NCBI GenBank assembly: GCA_021018815.1
Contig: JAITYX010000088.1
Coordinates: 1,959,501-2,023,500 of the forward strand
Reading direction: 5' to 3'
Source: Talinum fruticosum
Taxonomy: Eukaryota; Streptophyta; Magnoliopsida; Caryophyllales; Talinaceae
DNA length: 64,000 nucleotides
Position 1 is the stretch's first letter. Each line of letters starts with the position of its first letter. Both the position numbers and the translations under genes were made by a program. Shown in pieces: positions 1 to 11,112 of this stretch. The notes beneath the pieces are model-generated. The model saw only the letters and a list, made by a program, of their open reading frames with translations, was not told the origin of the DNA and searched no databases.

Positions 1-1777
1 GAAATTTGAGTCACCAGCTATTCGGCAACGGAAGTGGCCTCGGTTCTATTTAAAATAGATTTCTAGGGTTAATAATGTTTTCTTGAATTTTAATGTTTGA
101 GTTGGTATAAGCTTTAACAATTTATTTCATTTCTTATATTCATGAAGATCGATTAAACTAGTGTTTGTATTACTTAGCTTTACTGCATTTATTGAATACA
201 ATTTATATTAACTAGAGAAGTTGATTAGGCTGCCTAAATACTCGATTGATTTTGACTGAATTCAATTTGTTAGGCGACTTGGGTTGACAATGGTGTCTAT
301 ATATATGGATATACCTAACAAACACTTATTCCTAATTTATTCCTCACTTCTCCCTTTCCTGCATTCAAGACTCATAGTTAGGCGGTTGATTAATCCATCC
401 AACGTCTTCCTACGAGGAAGGTTCCATAATCCATCGAATTGCTCAAAACCCGTACATACACCATGTTAAGATCTTAAGCACCGATCTCCCGACAACTTAA
501 CATTCACAACTACCACTAGGAATGCTTAATGCTCAATCATTTTCCATGCCTATATACTTGCACATTATCGAATTTCAACTTTTACGCACGCATTCCTTTT
601 TGTTTTCTTAATATAACGATTGTTCAAAATGTAATAGTTCCACCAAATTCTTCCATTCGCTAATAAAACCTCCTCAATCTCATTCGTTAATTCATAATTT
701 CCCAAAAGGAATCACATTTATTCACATTCGTACAATCAATTCACCACAACACCAAATCTAAATCCTCCACGCCAATTCGAATTTTCCCCAAATTAATATT
801 TAAGTTCACTACACAAACATGTCTATAAATCCGATAATTCAATTTCATAACTACAACAACCGAGTAAATGACAAACTGTAATAATTTAGGGTTTGAGGTT
901 TTACCTTCGAGTTCACGGAGGAGTCAAGGAGAGGAAGGAGAGGATGTTGGTGGTGCACTGATAGCTCCGGCGATTGCGGGCAGCACCGGCGTCGAGCTCC
1001 GACGACCGAGCTGCGGTTGATGGTTGGGCAGCAAAACGGGTCGCGGCGGAGGTGAGGCGGGGCACCTGCCTCCGTGCGCGAGAGAGAGGAAGTGATGGCG
1101 AGAGACACCAGGCGTCCCGGACGGCGCCGGTGTCGGCTTATGGCCGGCGTTGGTGGCGCTTGGTGGCCGCAAACGGGGCCGCGAGATGGAGGCAAGGGCG
1201 GCACGCGAGGAGAGGGAGAGAACCACCACGCGAGAGGCGAGCCGGCGCTCGCCGAACAGCGCCTAGCGTCGGCTTCTAGCCGGCGTTGGTGGCGTCCGGC
1301 GGCCGGGCTATGAGCCGGCAACGAGCAGAGCGAGAGGCGAGAGGGGATGAAGGAGGGAAACGAGAGGAAGCGGGGAAAAGGGAAGAACGAAGGGCACGGG
1401 AGAGAGAGGATGAGCCTGGAATGTGTTTTTAAGTCGCCTCAACATTCCGGAGGATTCCTTCTCTGGATTTTTCTTTAGAAAAATCTGATTTGGTTATTTT
1501 ATTATTTTGATTTATTTATTTATTTACTTACTTTGATTTCTTTTATTGTTACTTTTAATTTTGTTTTTAATAACGATGTTCACAAATTAAAATCTTATTA
1601 TGAGATTTTTATTAGGGCCACTTCGTCGCCTTAGCTGCATAACATACGAGATAAAAATAGTTTAAATATAAGATATCGAATTGAAGTGCACGCGCTCAAT
1701 TATATAAATAGTGTAATTAATAAAATAAATAATGTGATTTAAAATAAATAATTGTGATTTAGGATCGGGTTGTTACA
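1..1777. mobile_element. Family C long LTR, partial (cut by window start)
   Basis: This is the right-hand part of a long LTR. It ends in GGATCGGGTTGTTACA at 1777 and is related throughout to the complete copy at 37649-40591: the opening stretch (ACCAGCTA, then GCAACGGAAGTGGCCTC) matches 38607 onward, and the last 160 bases share the TCGTCGCCTTAGCTGCATAACA and GTGCACGCGCTC-like text. Family ends are TGTAAC and GTTACA, so orientation is not fixed by the ends alone; Tekay/Del-type Gypsy elements have LTRs of this length and end type (family knowledge, assignment inferred). It was inserted into a family A LTR, whose sequence resumes at 1778 with TCTAATTAAGGAATAAA as in the copy near 14036. The left flank is outside the window, so the duplication cannot be checked. 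It carries no credible protein. Confidence 0.8.
905..1400 (-). other. GC-rich block of family C LTR (possible leader)
   Basis: A sharply bounded GC-rich segment within an otherwise AT-rich LTR. Equivalent blocks lie in the other two copies (39650-39970 and 57490-57940). On the minus strand it is open for about 156 codons but reads as low-complexity Pro/Arg/Ser, and the frame is not the same between copies, so I do not call a protein. Its minus-strand downstream edge reads GAAGGTAAAACC, which resembles a splice donor (AAG|GTAAAA). It may be a transcribed leader. Confidence 0.5.
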
Positions 1778-3609
1778 TCTAATTAAGGAATAAAGTAAAA
1801 TTAAGGTTTTGGTCCTATCGTGAAGCTTTAAGGCTAGATAGGTGTGAAAACACCAATCCGGACCGAAGCCTCATCCGCCAACTGACACAGTACAGGCGAA
1901 ACCTGTACTCGGCGAAGGCGGAGTGCCGGCGAGGCGAGGCGATGGAGTCGGCCTCGGCCATACCCCAGTGGGCATATTCGGAACCTCCTCTTACTTGTTC
2001 CTGCAACCGAGAAAACACCGAGATGCGTATTCAAATAGAATTAAATATGAAACAAAGGAGTCGCCAATAAGTTTTTAGGAAATAAAAACTAACAAAAACA
2101 AAAGCTTGCTCTTCTAATCTTAGTATAGGAAAACTAAGACTAAAAGAGGCTAAAAATGGCTCCATCGATCTTTGAACAGAGAATCGGATTCAGGGGTGAG
2201 GGTACGAAACATAGGGACAAACCCTTTCGTTCCGCCCGTCCGAAGACGGTTATTACTAGTACGAGTAGTGAATTAAAATAATGTAAAACAAGCAAGCAAA
2301 CAACATGCGATGAGAATTAAAAGCAACCAAACATAATTGAGGACAGCGATAAAGGCGGAAAGTAAAGAAAGCGTAAAGAAAGTAAAAGCGAAAAGAAAGA
2401 AAAGCGGAAATTAAAGAGATTACATTGGTCGGGGAGGAATTAAAAGCGATACATCTTGAATCCACAATACTGAACGTAATAAAAAAAAAGCATAGAAGTA
2501 AATAAACCGTTGAAGATCGAATTTGTGCCCTCGGGTTGCCCCACATGTTGATCCGGATCTCGGATCTGGATCTCTTGAAGCTATGGTGGTGAATTGAAGA
2601 GGTTTTTTGTGAGTTTTTGTGGAGATAGGTATAGAGATATGTGATTGATGTAGTTTATGGGTTCGAGATATGGTGAGATTGGAGAGTAGAGTGGAAATAG
2701 GTTGAAAAGAGACCAAGAGATCAGAATACAAAAGAGAGTATTCGAGTAGCTCTTAGATAGATTTCAGCGAGTGTGGTATTAAGGCCAAAAGTCGTGTGTG
2801 AGAGCCAAGGCTCTCTATTTCGGGGAGATGTTAGGTCAAGGAAGTGACCTAGGGTTAGCTTGGCCAGCCGTCCAAAGCTAGCGATAAAAAGCTGGGCAAA
2901 GGTCAAAGTGATAAGACCGAGATAAAGCAAAGGATAAAACCGGGTAAATGGAAGGAGGTAAGCGCCGGCCAACTGGTGTTGCCTAGGGTTTCGTTCCCTA
3001 GCGTGCTACCCAGGAGTCTGCAAGCTGGAACACGGCATTTTGAGGCAAAATGCGGGGTAGAAGGCGCCGGCCATGGGTGGTCTTCTAGAGTTTTGTGCCC
3101 TTTTCGTGATATCTCGGGATTCCTTAGCCAAAACACAACGTTTTGAGTGAAATTACCGAGTAAGGGCGCCAGCCATGTTGGGCTTTCAAGGAGATTGTGG
3201 GCTCCTAGTCTCGGGTGGACTGTCTTGGAGCTTAAATGCAACACTTTGATTCTCGTGATCATGAAATGCAACGTCTAACATCGCCTTGAGGTCTTCGGCT
3301 CCTTGTCCGGTTGTACTGAAGTAAAATGTAGTAGTCCGAACTTGGGATTTCCTGGCACATAACATTGAAGTCCGTTGTCTCTGAAGGCTTGGCCCGATTT
3401 TGGATCGTCTAAAAGAGGAAAGAGATTTTTGGATCGACCAAAGGGAGAAGGCTATTTATGTGGTGCTTGGAGGTCTTTGTGGTATACTGGCTTCCATCGC
3501 ACCAATCAAATCCCGACCGTGATCCAAATCGACAAACGAGGACTCGGGATCTCATCATCGGGCCAACAAATTAAAAAAGAGAAAAGGATGACACTTTTTG
3601 GTGTCTACA
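1778..3609 (-). mobile_element. Family A LTR (Tat/Ogre type), interrupted copy A1
   Basis: Collinear with the LTRs at 13805-15726 and 26667-28520: shared blocks include CTTTAAGGC/AGG-TGTGAAAACACCAAT near 1825-1855, the TTGCTCTTCTAATCTTAGTATAGG block near 2105, the GTGCCCTCGGGTTG block near 2526, and the end ACACTTTTTGGTGTCTACA at 3609. Read on the minus strand it begins TGTAGACACC. The TATA region seen in sister copies is mutated here (CTCTATTTCGGGG near 2813). About 230 bases at the left end are missing from the window because the family C LTR was inserted here. No primer site adjoins it, so it is either a solo LTR or a detached 3' LTR. Confidence 0.8.
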
Positions 3610-3774
3610 ATAAGGTTCCTAAAATTTAAGAACCTAGGTCAAACGGGTAAGGGTAAGGTTCCTAAAATTAAATCTTAGAACTCGAACCTAGAACCATTTA
3701 GATTACATTATTTTCATAAGAATAATTTAGTTATTGATGTTGAAGATGCAATCGAAGTTTAAAGGCTACATTAT
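3610..3774. other. Junction spacer with GGTTCCTAAAAT repeats
   Basis: A short AT-rich stretch between the family A LTR and the broken end of the Copia element. It holds a direct repeat of AAGGTTCCTAAAATT (near 3613 and 3657) and several GAACCTAG words. I recognise no gene or polypurine tract in it. Confidence 0.4.
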
Positions 3775-4715
3775 TTTTATTTAAATTTAGCACCGAAAAT
3801 AATATCATCAACATAGATTTGAACAATAAGGAAATCTTTCCCCTTGGTCTTTATGAAGAGTGTCTTGTCGATCTGACCTCTTTTAAAATCATTTTGAACC
3901 AAGAAGCTACTTAGTCTTTCATACCAAGCTCAAGGTGCTTTTTTAAGACCATAGAGAGCCTTTTAAAGTTTGAAAACATGATTTGGAAATTTTGAGTTTT
4001 CAAAACCAGGGAGGCTGCTTAACATAGACTTCTTCTTCAATAAAACCATTGAGAAATGCACATTTAACATCCATTTGATATAATTTAATATGCATGCTTT
4101 GGATGCAAATGCCAACGATATTCTAATAGCTTCGATTCGGCTACAGGTGCAAAGGTTTCCGCACAATCAATTCCTTCTTCTTGATTGTAACCTTGAGCCA
4201 CAAGTCTAGCCTTGTTTCGACTACCATACCACCCTCATCCAGTTTGTTCTTGAAAACCCATTTGGTTCCTATAGCTGGGTGGTCGGAAGGTCGGTTGGTC
4301 GAGTCCGGACTTGGTTTCTTTCAAGCGATTGAGTTCCTCTTGCATGGCCTCTACCCATTCAGGTTCATTAAGAGCCTTTAGTGCATTTTGGGTTCGATTA
4401 ATGAAATGAATGCGGTGAATGCACATAGATTTTCAAGAGAGGAGCGAGTTCTTACCCCACTTGTTGATATCGAAATGATGTTTTCTTGGGGATGACTTGG
4501 AAATAAATTTGAATGCTTTACCAGTTCTTTGATTTACGAGGTTTGTGGGCTGAGTCGCTTGATCTTCGAAGCTTGTTCGAGTGATCCTCTTCATTAACTT
4601 GTTCGTTACGAGCGAGCTCTTGAATTGTCTCATTCCGAGTTTCCTCGTTCGGAGTGACTTCATTACGAGCGTGTTGAGTCCGAGTCTTTGTAGGCTCGTC
4701 TTCGTCATCATCTCT
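3775..4715 (-). pseudogene. Copia reverse transcriptase domain, broken (element 1)
   Basis: RNA-directed DNA polymerase part of the Copia polyprotein. Visible on the minus strand are the entry region WVEAMQEELNRLKE (about 4360-4320), the stretch corresponding to KCAFLNGFIEEE in the sister element (near 4040-4020), and the catalytic box YVDDIIF (3814-3794) with both aspartates. Several frameshifts and stops split it into pieces of 60-90 codons. Sequence stops matching about 20 bases after the YVDD box, so the C-terminal third and RNase H are gone. Inactive. Confidence 0.85.
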
Positions 4716-5640
4716 TCGAGCTTTAGTTTTGAGTATGAAGACTCACTTGGTTTCTCTGTTCAAGCTCATCAAACACTACGTGGATGCTTTCTTCCACATT
4801 GTTAGTTCTCTTATTGAAAATGCGATAAGCTTTGCTATGAGTGGAGTAACCTAGAAAAATACCTTCATCGACCAGAGCGTCAAACTTGGTCGAGTGATCC
4901 TTACCATTGTTGTGAACGAAGCACTTACACCCGAATGGTGCGAAGTAGGAAATATTTGGCTTCTTCCCTTTGTAGAGCTCATAAGGTGTTTTCTTGAGAA
5001 TGGGTCCGATGAGGCATCTATTCAAAGTGTAGTTAGGCTGTGTTGGCTGCCTCTCGCCTAGAAATAGTAAGACAAGTTGTGCTCAATCATCATTGCCCTT
5101 GCTATTTCTTCAAGGGTTCTGTTCTTTCTCTCTACTACTCCATTCTGTTGAGGAGTTACGGGTGCTGAGAAGTTGTGAGAGATTCCATTTTTGTCATAGA
5201 ACTCGAGAATTCCGAGTAATCGAACTCCCTTCCACGGTCGGTTCGAATCCTCTAGATTTGAGTCCGAGACTCAACTTGAATTTTTACGCAGAGCTTGCTT
5301 GAGCTCCTTGAAAGCTTCATTTTTGTGCTTAAGAAAACACACCCAGGTAAATCGTGACTAATCATCAATAACAACAAGTATGTAAGATTTACCTCCGAGA
5401 CTCTTCACGGGGATTTCACCACATAAGTCCATATGCGATAATTCAAGCACTTTGGATGTGGAAGCTGTCTTTAGAGATTTGAATGAAGATCTAACTTGTT
5501 TCCCTACGGTGCATGCTTCACATACTTTTTCTTTCTCAAAAACATAGTTAGGTAAGCCCCTAACTAGACCATTAGATGCTAGTTTCTTGATAGCATGCAT
5601 GCTAATATGGCCTAATCTACGATGCCAAGTCCATGAATCA
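4716..5640 (-). pseudogene. Copia integrase domain, broken (element 1)
   Basis: Integrase of the same polyprotein. The N-terminal zinc-binding region shows HAIKKLASNGLVRGLPNY and CEACTVGKQ (about 5600-5510), followed by the core start HMDLCGEIPVKSLGG (near 5440) and ILVVIDD. The core middle is frameshifted, with ERKNRT-like text still readable near 5120-5140. The C-terminal segment from 5025 to 4723 reads TPYELYKGKKPN, GCKCFVHNNGKDH and FLGYSTHSKAYRIFN, typical of Copia integrase tails. Broken in at least three places. Confidence 0.85.
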
Positions 5641-6060
5641 TCATGGAAAGATGCTTTTAAGCAAGATAAATTCTGACTTGGGTCGAGAATTTGAAGATGT
5701 AAGTATTACCCGATCTCTTACCGAAAGCTTGATCTCTTTGGTAGTGACATCGAAATAGTGCAATTGGTGCGAGTGAATCTTACCTCTTGACCTTTGTCAC
5801 ATAGTTGAGAGATCTTTGAGTAGATTATACTTTAATCCCTTGACAAGGTAGACTGGATTAACCAGATTGCTTCCTTTTCCAATCTTGCCAATCCCCACTA
5901 TCTTGCCTCTGCTATCATCTCCAAATGTGACCTTTCCTCCTTTATGTTTTTCCAACTCGGAGAAGAGTCCTGCATCTCTCGACATATGGCGTGAACATCC
6001 ACTTGTCAAGGTACCGGTGTCCTTTCGATCTCTTCGAGTGACCTGCAAAATAAAGAGAGT
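5641..6060 (-). pseudogene. Copia aspartic protease/pre-integrase region, broken (element 1)
   Basis: The minus strand of 6048-5797 encodes the protease and start of the GAG-pre-integrase region: LTSGCSRHMSRD, then KVTFGDDSRGKIVGIGKIGKG and VYLVKGLKYNLL. In Copia proteases the active site is D-S/T-G followed by C-[ST]-x-H-M. Here the catalytic aspartate position reads threonine (LTSG), whereas the sister element keeps it (LDGG at 41047). The reading frame is lost after KYNLL. Confidence 0.8.
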
Positions 6061-7880
6061 CTAACCCTTCTCATTTCCTCTAACGAACCCAGTAACACTC
6101 CTTACTGTGGTTCTTTTACGAGGAAGAAGGTGTTTTGAAACCCAGATTTGAATGACTTTGGGTTTTCTCGATTCTAAGTCTTTCTCTTAGAGAGCTGAGT
6201 CCGTGTCTCTTTCTTTTTGAAAACTTTTCCTTTTGAAACGAGGAGAGAATGGTTTCTTTTTGTAAACGGTTCCGGGCTTAGTCCTTCCTTCATTTACGTG
6301 AATGGGACCATGCTCGGCTTTCACGAGCTTCACGGTTACGGAATCATTTTTAAACGAGTTACGAGTAGGAATTGGATTCCTCTTCCTTGTTGAAACCAAG
6401 ACCTTCTTTTCGAAAGGAGACACATTGTGATCCTAAGAGCATGTCAAGGTTCTTCGACCTTGAGTAAATTTTAAACTCGAGATCTTGAGACTCGGTGAGC
6501 TTCTATTTTAGTTGCTCATTTTCTTTCTGAGTAACTCGGACTCGGTCTCATTTCTTGGAGCACTAGTCTTGAGTTCTCCGAGTGTGAGTCTCGGTTTTCC
6601 AATTCGTTTTTCAAAGAATTGCTCTCGAAGAAATTGACTCAAGTTGTTCTTTGAAATGGGAAGAGTCGAATTGGACTTTTCTTCCAAAGTAAAAATGTAT
6701 TTGGCTAAATCAACTTTGGAGAATTTGAGGAAGTAATCGACTACCTCTTGAGGATTAGTTTCCTCAATATGCGAGTCCGAGTCGACTCCTTTTCGGCTTC
6801 TAAGTTAGAAATTGCCATCGGACATTTCGAGTCGTCCGAGTCCTTATCATCTTCGATGAATCCTCATCGCTCCATGTTGCCATCATGACCTTCTTCTTCT
6901 TTCTGTCCCTTTTCCTTTTCGGACGAGTCTTTGACTATGTGGTCTTTGCTGCCACACTCGAAACACCCAGAATTCTTAGATAAAGATAATTTTGAAGGAG
7001 AAGAAAACTTACCTTTTACTGTCTTTCTTATCTTTTTGTAGAATTCTTCTTTTGGCCTTTTGTCCCATCTTTTGTGCTTCATCATTTTCTTGAATCCTCT
7101 TGCAATGAATGCCATGGGATCGTCTTACGAGTTAGAAGAGCTCGGATTTGCTTCTTTGGATTCTAAGGCTTTCAGTGCTATGTTCCTTTTGGTTCCGCCC
7201 TCAGCATCCTCTTCTTCTAGATGGATTTCGTGAGTTAGAAGCTTTCCGATGAGCTCGTCGGCTTTAAGAGTGAGAGGTTACGAGCTTCCTCTATGGCGGT
7301 CACCTTCGGACCCCATCTTCTTTTGGGTAGACTTCGAGTATCTTTTTGTACATTTCCTCGTGTGTGATCTTCTTACCTAGAGACTTGAGATTGTTGGTAA
7401 TCTCGATAAACCGAACAAACATCCGAGTAATGTTCTCTTCGGCTCCATCTTGAACAGCTTGTATTTATAAAGATATTGACTAATCTTTGCTTGTTTGACC
7501 TGGCTTGTGCCTTCATAAGTGTTGACCAGTGTGTCCCACACTTCTTTTCTTCGTGTCACGGGTAGACACTCGATTGTATTCCTCCGAGCTAATGGCGCAC
7601 ATCAGAATGTTCATTGCCTTGGAGTTCTTTCGAACTTCTCGCTTCGCTCGGAGTGAATTCATCCTTTGTCTTGGGAATGATTCGAATTCCTCTGTCTTCA
7701 TTGGAATGTAATTTCCTTGTCGGATGATTTCCTATACATCTTCATTATGATCCATGAGGAAACATTCCATAAGTTTCTTCCAATGCCCAAAGTTTGATCC
7801 TTTGAATTTTGGTGGCCTGCTTGGAAGATCTTCCTTCATCGAACTCTCCGTTGTTCTAAGCCATTTGATCTTTAGACCTT
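6061..7880 (-). pseudogene. Copia gag and coiled-coil linker, broken (element 1)
   Basis: Nucleocapsid/capsid part of the polyprotein on the minus strand, starting about 40 bases after the primer site. Recognisable pieces are VWDTLVNTYEGTSQVKQAK (about 7545-7490), a capsid-type motif; the zinc-knuckle CFECGSKDHIVKDS (near 6975-6930); and an acidic/basic coiled-coil-like linker to about 6190. The knuckle is C-x2-C-x4-H-x4-S, lacking its last cysteine, as in the sister element. Many stops and frameshifts. The stretch rc(6440-6480) contains the undisturbed site into which a family C LTR went in the sister element. Confidence 0.8.
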
Positions 7881-7905
7881 TGGATGGTTAGATCCTTTTT
7901 GAAAG

Positions 7906-7921
7906 GCTAGGCTCGATACCA
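7906..7921 (-). other. Primer-binding site, initiator-Met tRNA type
   Basis: The minus strand reads TGGTATCGAGCCTAGC two bases after the LTR end. It is close to the TGGTATCAGAGC sequence complementary to plant initiator Met tRNA that Copia elements use, with one base deleted. It fixes the element's orientation as minus. Confidence 0.85.
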
Positions 7922-7923
7922 AT

Positions 7924-9500
7924 TGAAGGTTTGCTCGGGGAGAGTCCGAGTCACCCTAGAGGGGGTGAATAGGGTGATGGAAGTTTTTCGTGAAACCTTT
8001 AACTCTTTTGATAAAGAAGAGACAAGGACAGGTTACGAGTCAATTAGCGAGGTCGAAATATATGGACTCGAAATGCTATCAAGAATAAATAAGCAGATCA
8101 AGCGGAAGAAGTATAAGCTGTCGAGTCTAGAATGAACTTAGAAAGACAACACTTAGAAATTACATGGAAACCCTCCTGGGCGAGAAAACCACAAACCGTG
8201 CTAATTCAAGCACAAAGTCAAATCCACTATTTTGAGTCCACAAAATACCGTGAGCGGCTGAATCCGAGTTGCTCGACAACTCTATACAAGTTTTCCTAGA
8301 CTCGAAATTCCCTTATCCGATCTAGTACTTCCTAGCTGAGATAACCCTTCCAGCTAGGGACAACTAAGCTGAGTTTACCATTACAGCTGAGTCAAGGGAC
8401 CTTACAGAGAAAGTAAGAAAGTGTTTGCAGCCGAGTACAAGACCTTACAACTCGAAAGTAATGAATTACAGATTGGGAGTTGTAAGTAGAAGATTGAGAG
8501 TGTATACAGAGACTTTGAGCAAGTATGTGTATTAACAATATGTTCGGCAATCTTCAAGTCTTGTGAGGTGGCTTCTATTTATAGATAGCCGGGCGAGTAG
8601 CCGTTATCTTCATCTGCTGATTGAGAGTCTTACGTGACCGTTGACGAAGCTTTACGAGTCACTCGGAAAGTATCCGTTGTAATGTGAACGTTGGATAACG
8701 GTTTAACTCTCTTGGAAGTCCCAAAACCACTCGGCGGTGTCTTGAAAGGTAAGGTGGAAACCACCGTTAAGCTTAACCTTCCAGTTTTCCATATTGGGAA
8801 ACGAGACGGCCACGACACAATCTTCTAGGACTGGAGTAGAGAAGGTGAAAAGCCATGTCTCGCTGGTGATTTGACGTTTTCAAGCCGGTTACTTTTGTGG
8901 TTTGAAAAAGGTGTATCCTCGTTTGAATAACCTACAAAAGTAAAACAATTTTGGTTCTTAAATTATAAGATACTTTGGTCCAAGATTAGATACGAGATAA
9001 TAAAGTAATTATGATAATTAAACAACTAATTATCCGAGTCGGAAGACAAGTGGAATTTACGAGTCTAAAAACCATGTAACTCAAAATTCCATCGACTTAG
9101 TCTAAGCGATAGATCAAGATATATAATGAATATCAAAGTGAAATAACTTGATACGAGACTAAGTATTGGACGGACTAAGAAATCACTGACTATAACGAGA
9201 ATAGAGCTTAAGATCGAAGTCGGATTCCGAGTGAGAAAAGACGAAATACTAGTTCACTTAATCTGCGATAAATCGAGTGATGAGGGACTCGGAACAAAGA
9301 ACCAATTTTCCGAGTCACTTACGGATAAGCAAGAAATATAAGAAGTAAAAGCTGTATCACTTAGAGAAGATACCATTTCACTCGGAGAAGTTTCTAAGAT
9401 ATAGAGAATGCCTTGGAATCAAAACTCTATAAGTATGAGATGGTTATACCGATTCATTTAATGCAACTCGAAATGCGTTGAGCGAGTGTCTAACTCTTTA
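7924..9500 (-). mobile_element. Family B 5' LTR of element 1
   Basis: Plus-strand start TGAAGGTTTGCTCGGGGAG, end near GCGAGTGTCTAACTCTTTA at 9500; the terminal TG of the minus-strand start is mutated to TA. It matches the solo LTR at 33551-35145 nearly end to end. The minus-strand promoter has a TATA box: CTATTTATAG at 8575-8584. The segment CACCCTAGAGGGGGTGAATAGGGTG near 7955 is a conserved inverted-repeat-like motif close to the LTR end in all family B copies. Confidence 0.88.
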
Positions 9501-10870
9501 GACCCTTCTACATCAATGTCGGTGATGAACCTGGTTGGATTGAGCTGTGGGTGCGACATAGCTCGCGACAGTACTAGGACCGAGTTCCCTTTTAGATTAC
9601 CCTCTTGACTAAATAAGAGACTAAAAAGATTGTTTCCGGCAAGATTGGTCCAGATCGATGTGGACTATCCCTCTTTGAGGAGGTAAGGTGCCTCCTTTTC
9701 CGAATATAGCAATCATTGAAAATCTCTAAACCAGGTACTAGGATTCCCTTCTCCTTGATGTAATAGAGCTCGGGAAAACCATAATAAGGAAAGTTGTCTC
9801 CTTCTCTTAAAAGCTGCCCATTCGAGTATAAGGAAAGGGCTTAATAAAACGGACTATGTATGGTGCGAGTCCTCTTCACTTGGATTTTCCACTTAGCTTG
9901 AGCTATTTCCTTAGTAGTAGATTGATAGCCTAGTCCAAGGTTGTAATTATTAGTGGGTTCAAGGGGTGGAAAAATAGGGGTATGCCCTTCGACCTACAGA
10001 CAAGGTCCGGAAAATACCCCTTCTTCCTAATCATCGATTGGATACTAGGTTTACCATAAGGGTTAAAGGCAAAAGGTGTTTCATCCCTTTCTAAGGCAGC
10101 AACGGTTTCAAATCCGTACAGTTCTTCATCATTAGCATCGTGCTCGATCTCCACTACTGGATTCTTTGGAAGTGATAGTAGCACAAAGATTATCCCCGTT
10201 GACGGTTATGACTTGACCTTTAATGATCATCTTGACCTTTTGATGCGAGTGTAGAGGGCGCTACTCAATGGTCATAAAACCAAGGGCGACCTAGAAGCAA
10301 GCTGAAATTAGCTAAGATATCTAGGACTTAGAACTCGATATTCTTCTCTACCGGCCCTATATTGATTGGCAAGGTCACCATTCCCAAAAATGTTCTTCTA
10401 GAATTATCATAAGCTCGAAGAAGATGAATATTCTACCTAGAGAGTTGTTGCTCCCTAATTCCTAACCTTTTGGCGGTTCTCCGGGGACATCGTTTCATCG
10501 TTGATCCATTGTCTACCAAGGTTAAAGGAACAACCTTGTTGATGCAAGTTACGATTAAATAAAGGGCATTATTGTGTGTAACGCCTTCTTCGGGGAGATC
10601 CTTCGATCAAAAGTAATGGTTCCGTCCCCACTGCTGACTAATCTTACTACTTCTTCCGGCATAGTGTCACGAGAAACTTCAATTTTGCTTGAGTGCATCG
10701 ATCAAGGCTTGCCTATGTTTCGAAAAGCGAGATATTAATTGCCGATTGAAATGTCGGCTTTTAATTTCTAAAGTTACTTAAGGATTGGTCTTCTTCCTTT
10801 GTAGCTTCGAGGCTCTTTCGGGGCTTCCTGAATCTGTTGTGGACCCAAGGGTGCATTGTGTCATCCTGAT
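9501..10870 (-). pseudogene. Tat/Ogre protease and G-patch-like region, broken
   Basis: On the minus strand near 10530-10480 the frame reads VPLTLVDNGSTMKRCPRRTA, the retropepsin active-site region of Tat/Ogre elements, here with DNGS in place of DTG/DSG-type text (family members often show D-N-G). Downstream are NIGPVEKN and SLLLGRPWFYDH (about 10300-10270), the flap-to-hydrophobic end of the protease. Further on, MIRKKGYFPDL with KGIP (10050-9970) resembles the glycine-rich segment that follows the protease in this lineage. Stops interrupt every part. Coding sense fades near 9520, where the Copia LTR starts. Confidence 0.75.
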
Positions 10871-11112
10871 CTAGTAAGAAACCGAACTATAGAGCTCTTA
10901 GTGTCTCGCCAAAAGTCATCTTCTTCTAAGGGTGGTGTACCTCGAAATCGTCACTATTATTATCACTATCGCCTTTTGTTTCGTAGACATCTTGTTCCTC
11001 ACTTACCCATAACCCTTGGACTTTTAAATCTAACAGAGGTAGGTTAAAAAGCTGTTTTGACTTGTTAATATCTTGAATAAAAATAGAAGGATCCCACCGA
11101 CATGGTGTGGGT

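Larger units (their letters stand above)
3775..9500 (-). mobile_element. Sirevirus-like Copia element 1, 3'-truncated
   Basis: Minus-strand element in the order 5' LTR (7924-9500), primer site, gag, protease, integrase, RT, then an abrupt end just past the YVDD motif; RNase H, the third frame and the 3' LTR are absent. Domain order PR-IN-RT makes it Ty1/Copia. The closing LTR motif CACCCTATTCACCCCCTCTAGGGTG followed by TTGGTATCGAGCC, plus a long gag with a charged coiled-coil tail, points to the Sirevirus (SIRE/Maximus) lineage. It is closely related to the plus-strand element at 33063-48527 and gives an uninterrupted version of that element's gag. Its right end abuts Tat/Ogre coding sequence, so it was probably inserted there; the other flank is lost and no duplication can be checked. 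Confidence 0.85.

Noticed and set aside
851..1321. 156-codon minus-strand frame (and 39585-40067, 57479-57967) as a conserved protein
   Set aside because: Frames are not the same between copies when their right edges are aligned; composition is GC-driven Pro/Arg/Ser. Kept as a GC-block observation only.
7906..7921. tRNA gene suggested by tRNA-complementary sequence
   Set aside because: Only the 3'-end complement is present, at the LTR edge; it is a primer-binding site. No cloverleaf in the vicinity.
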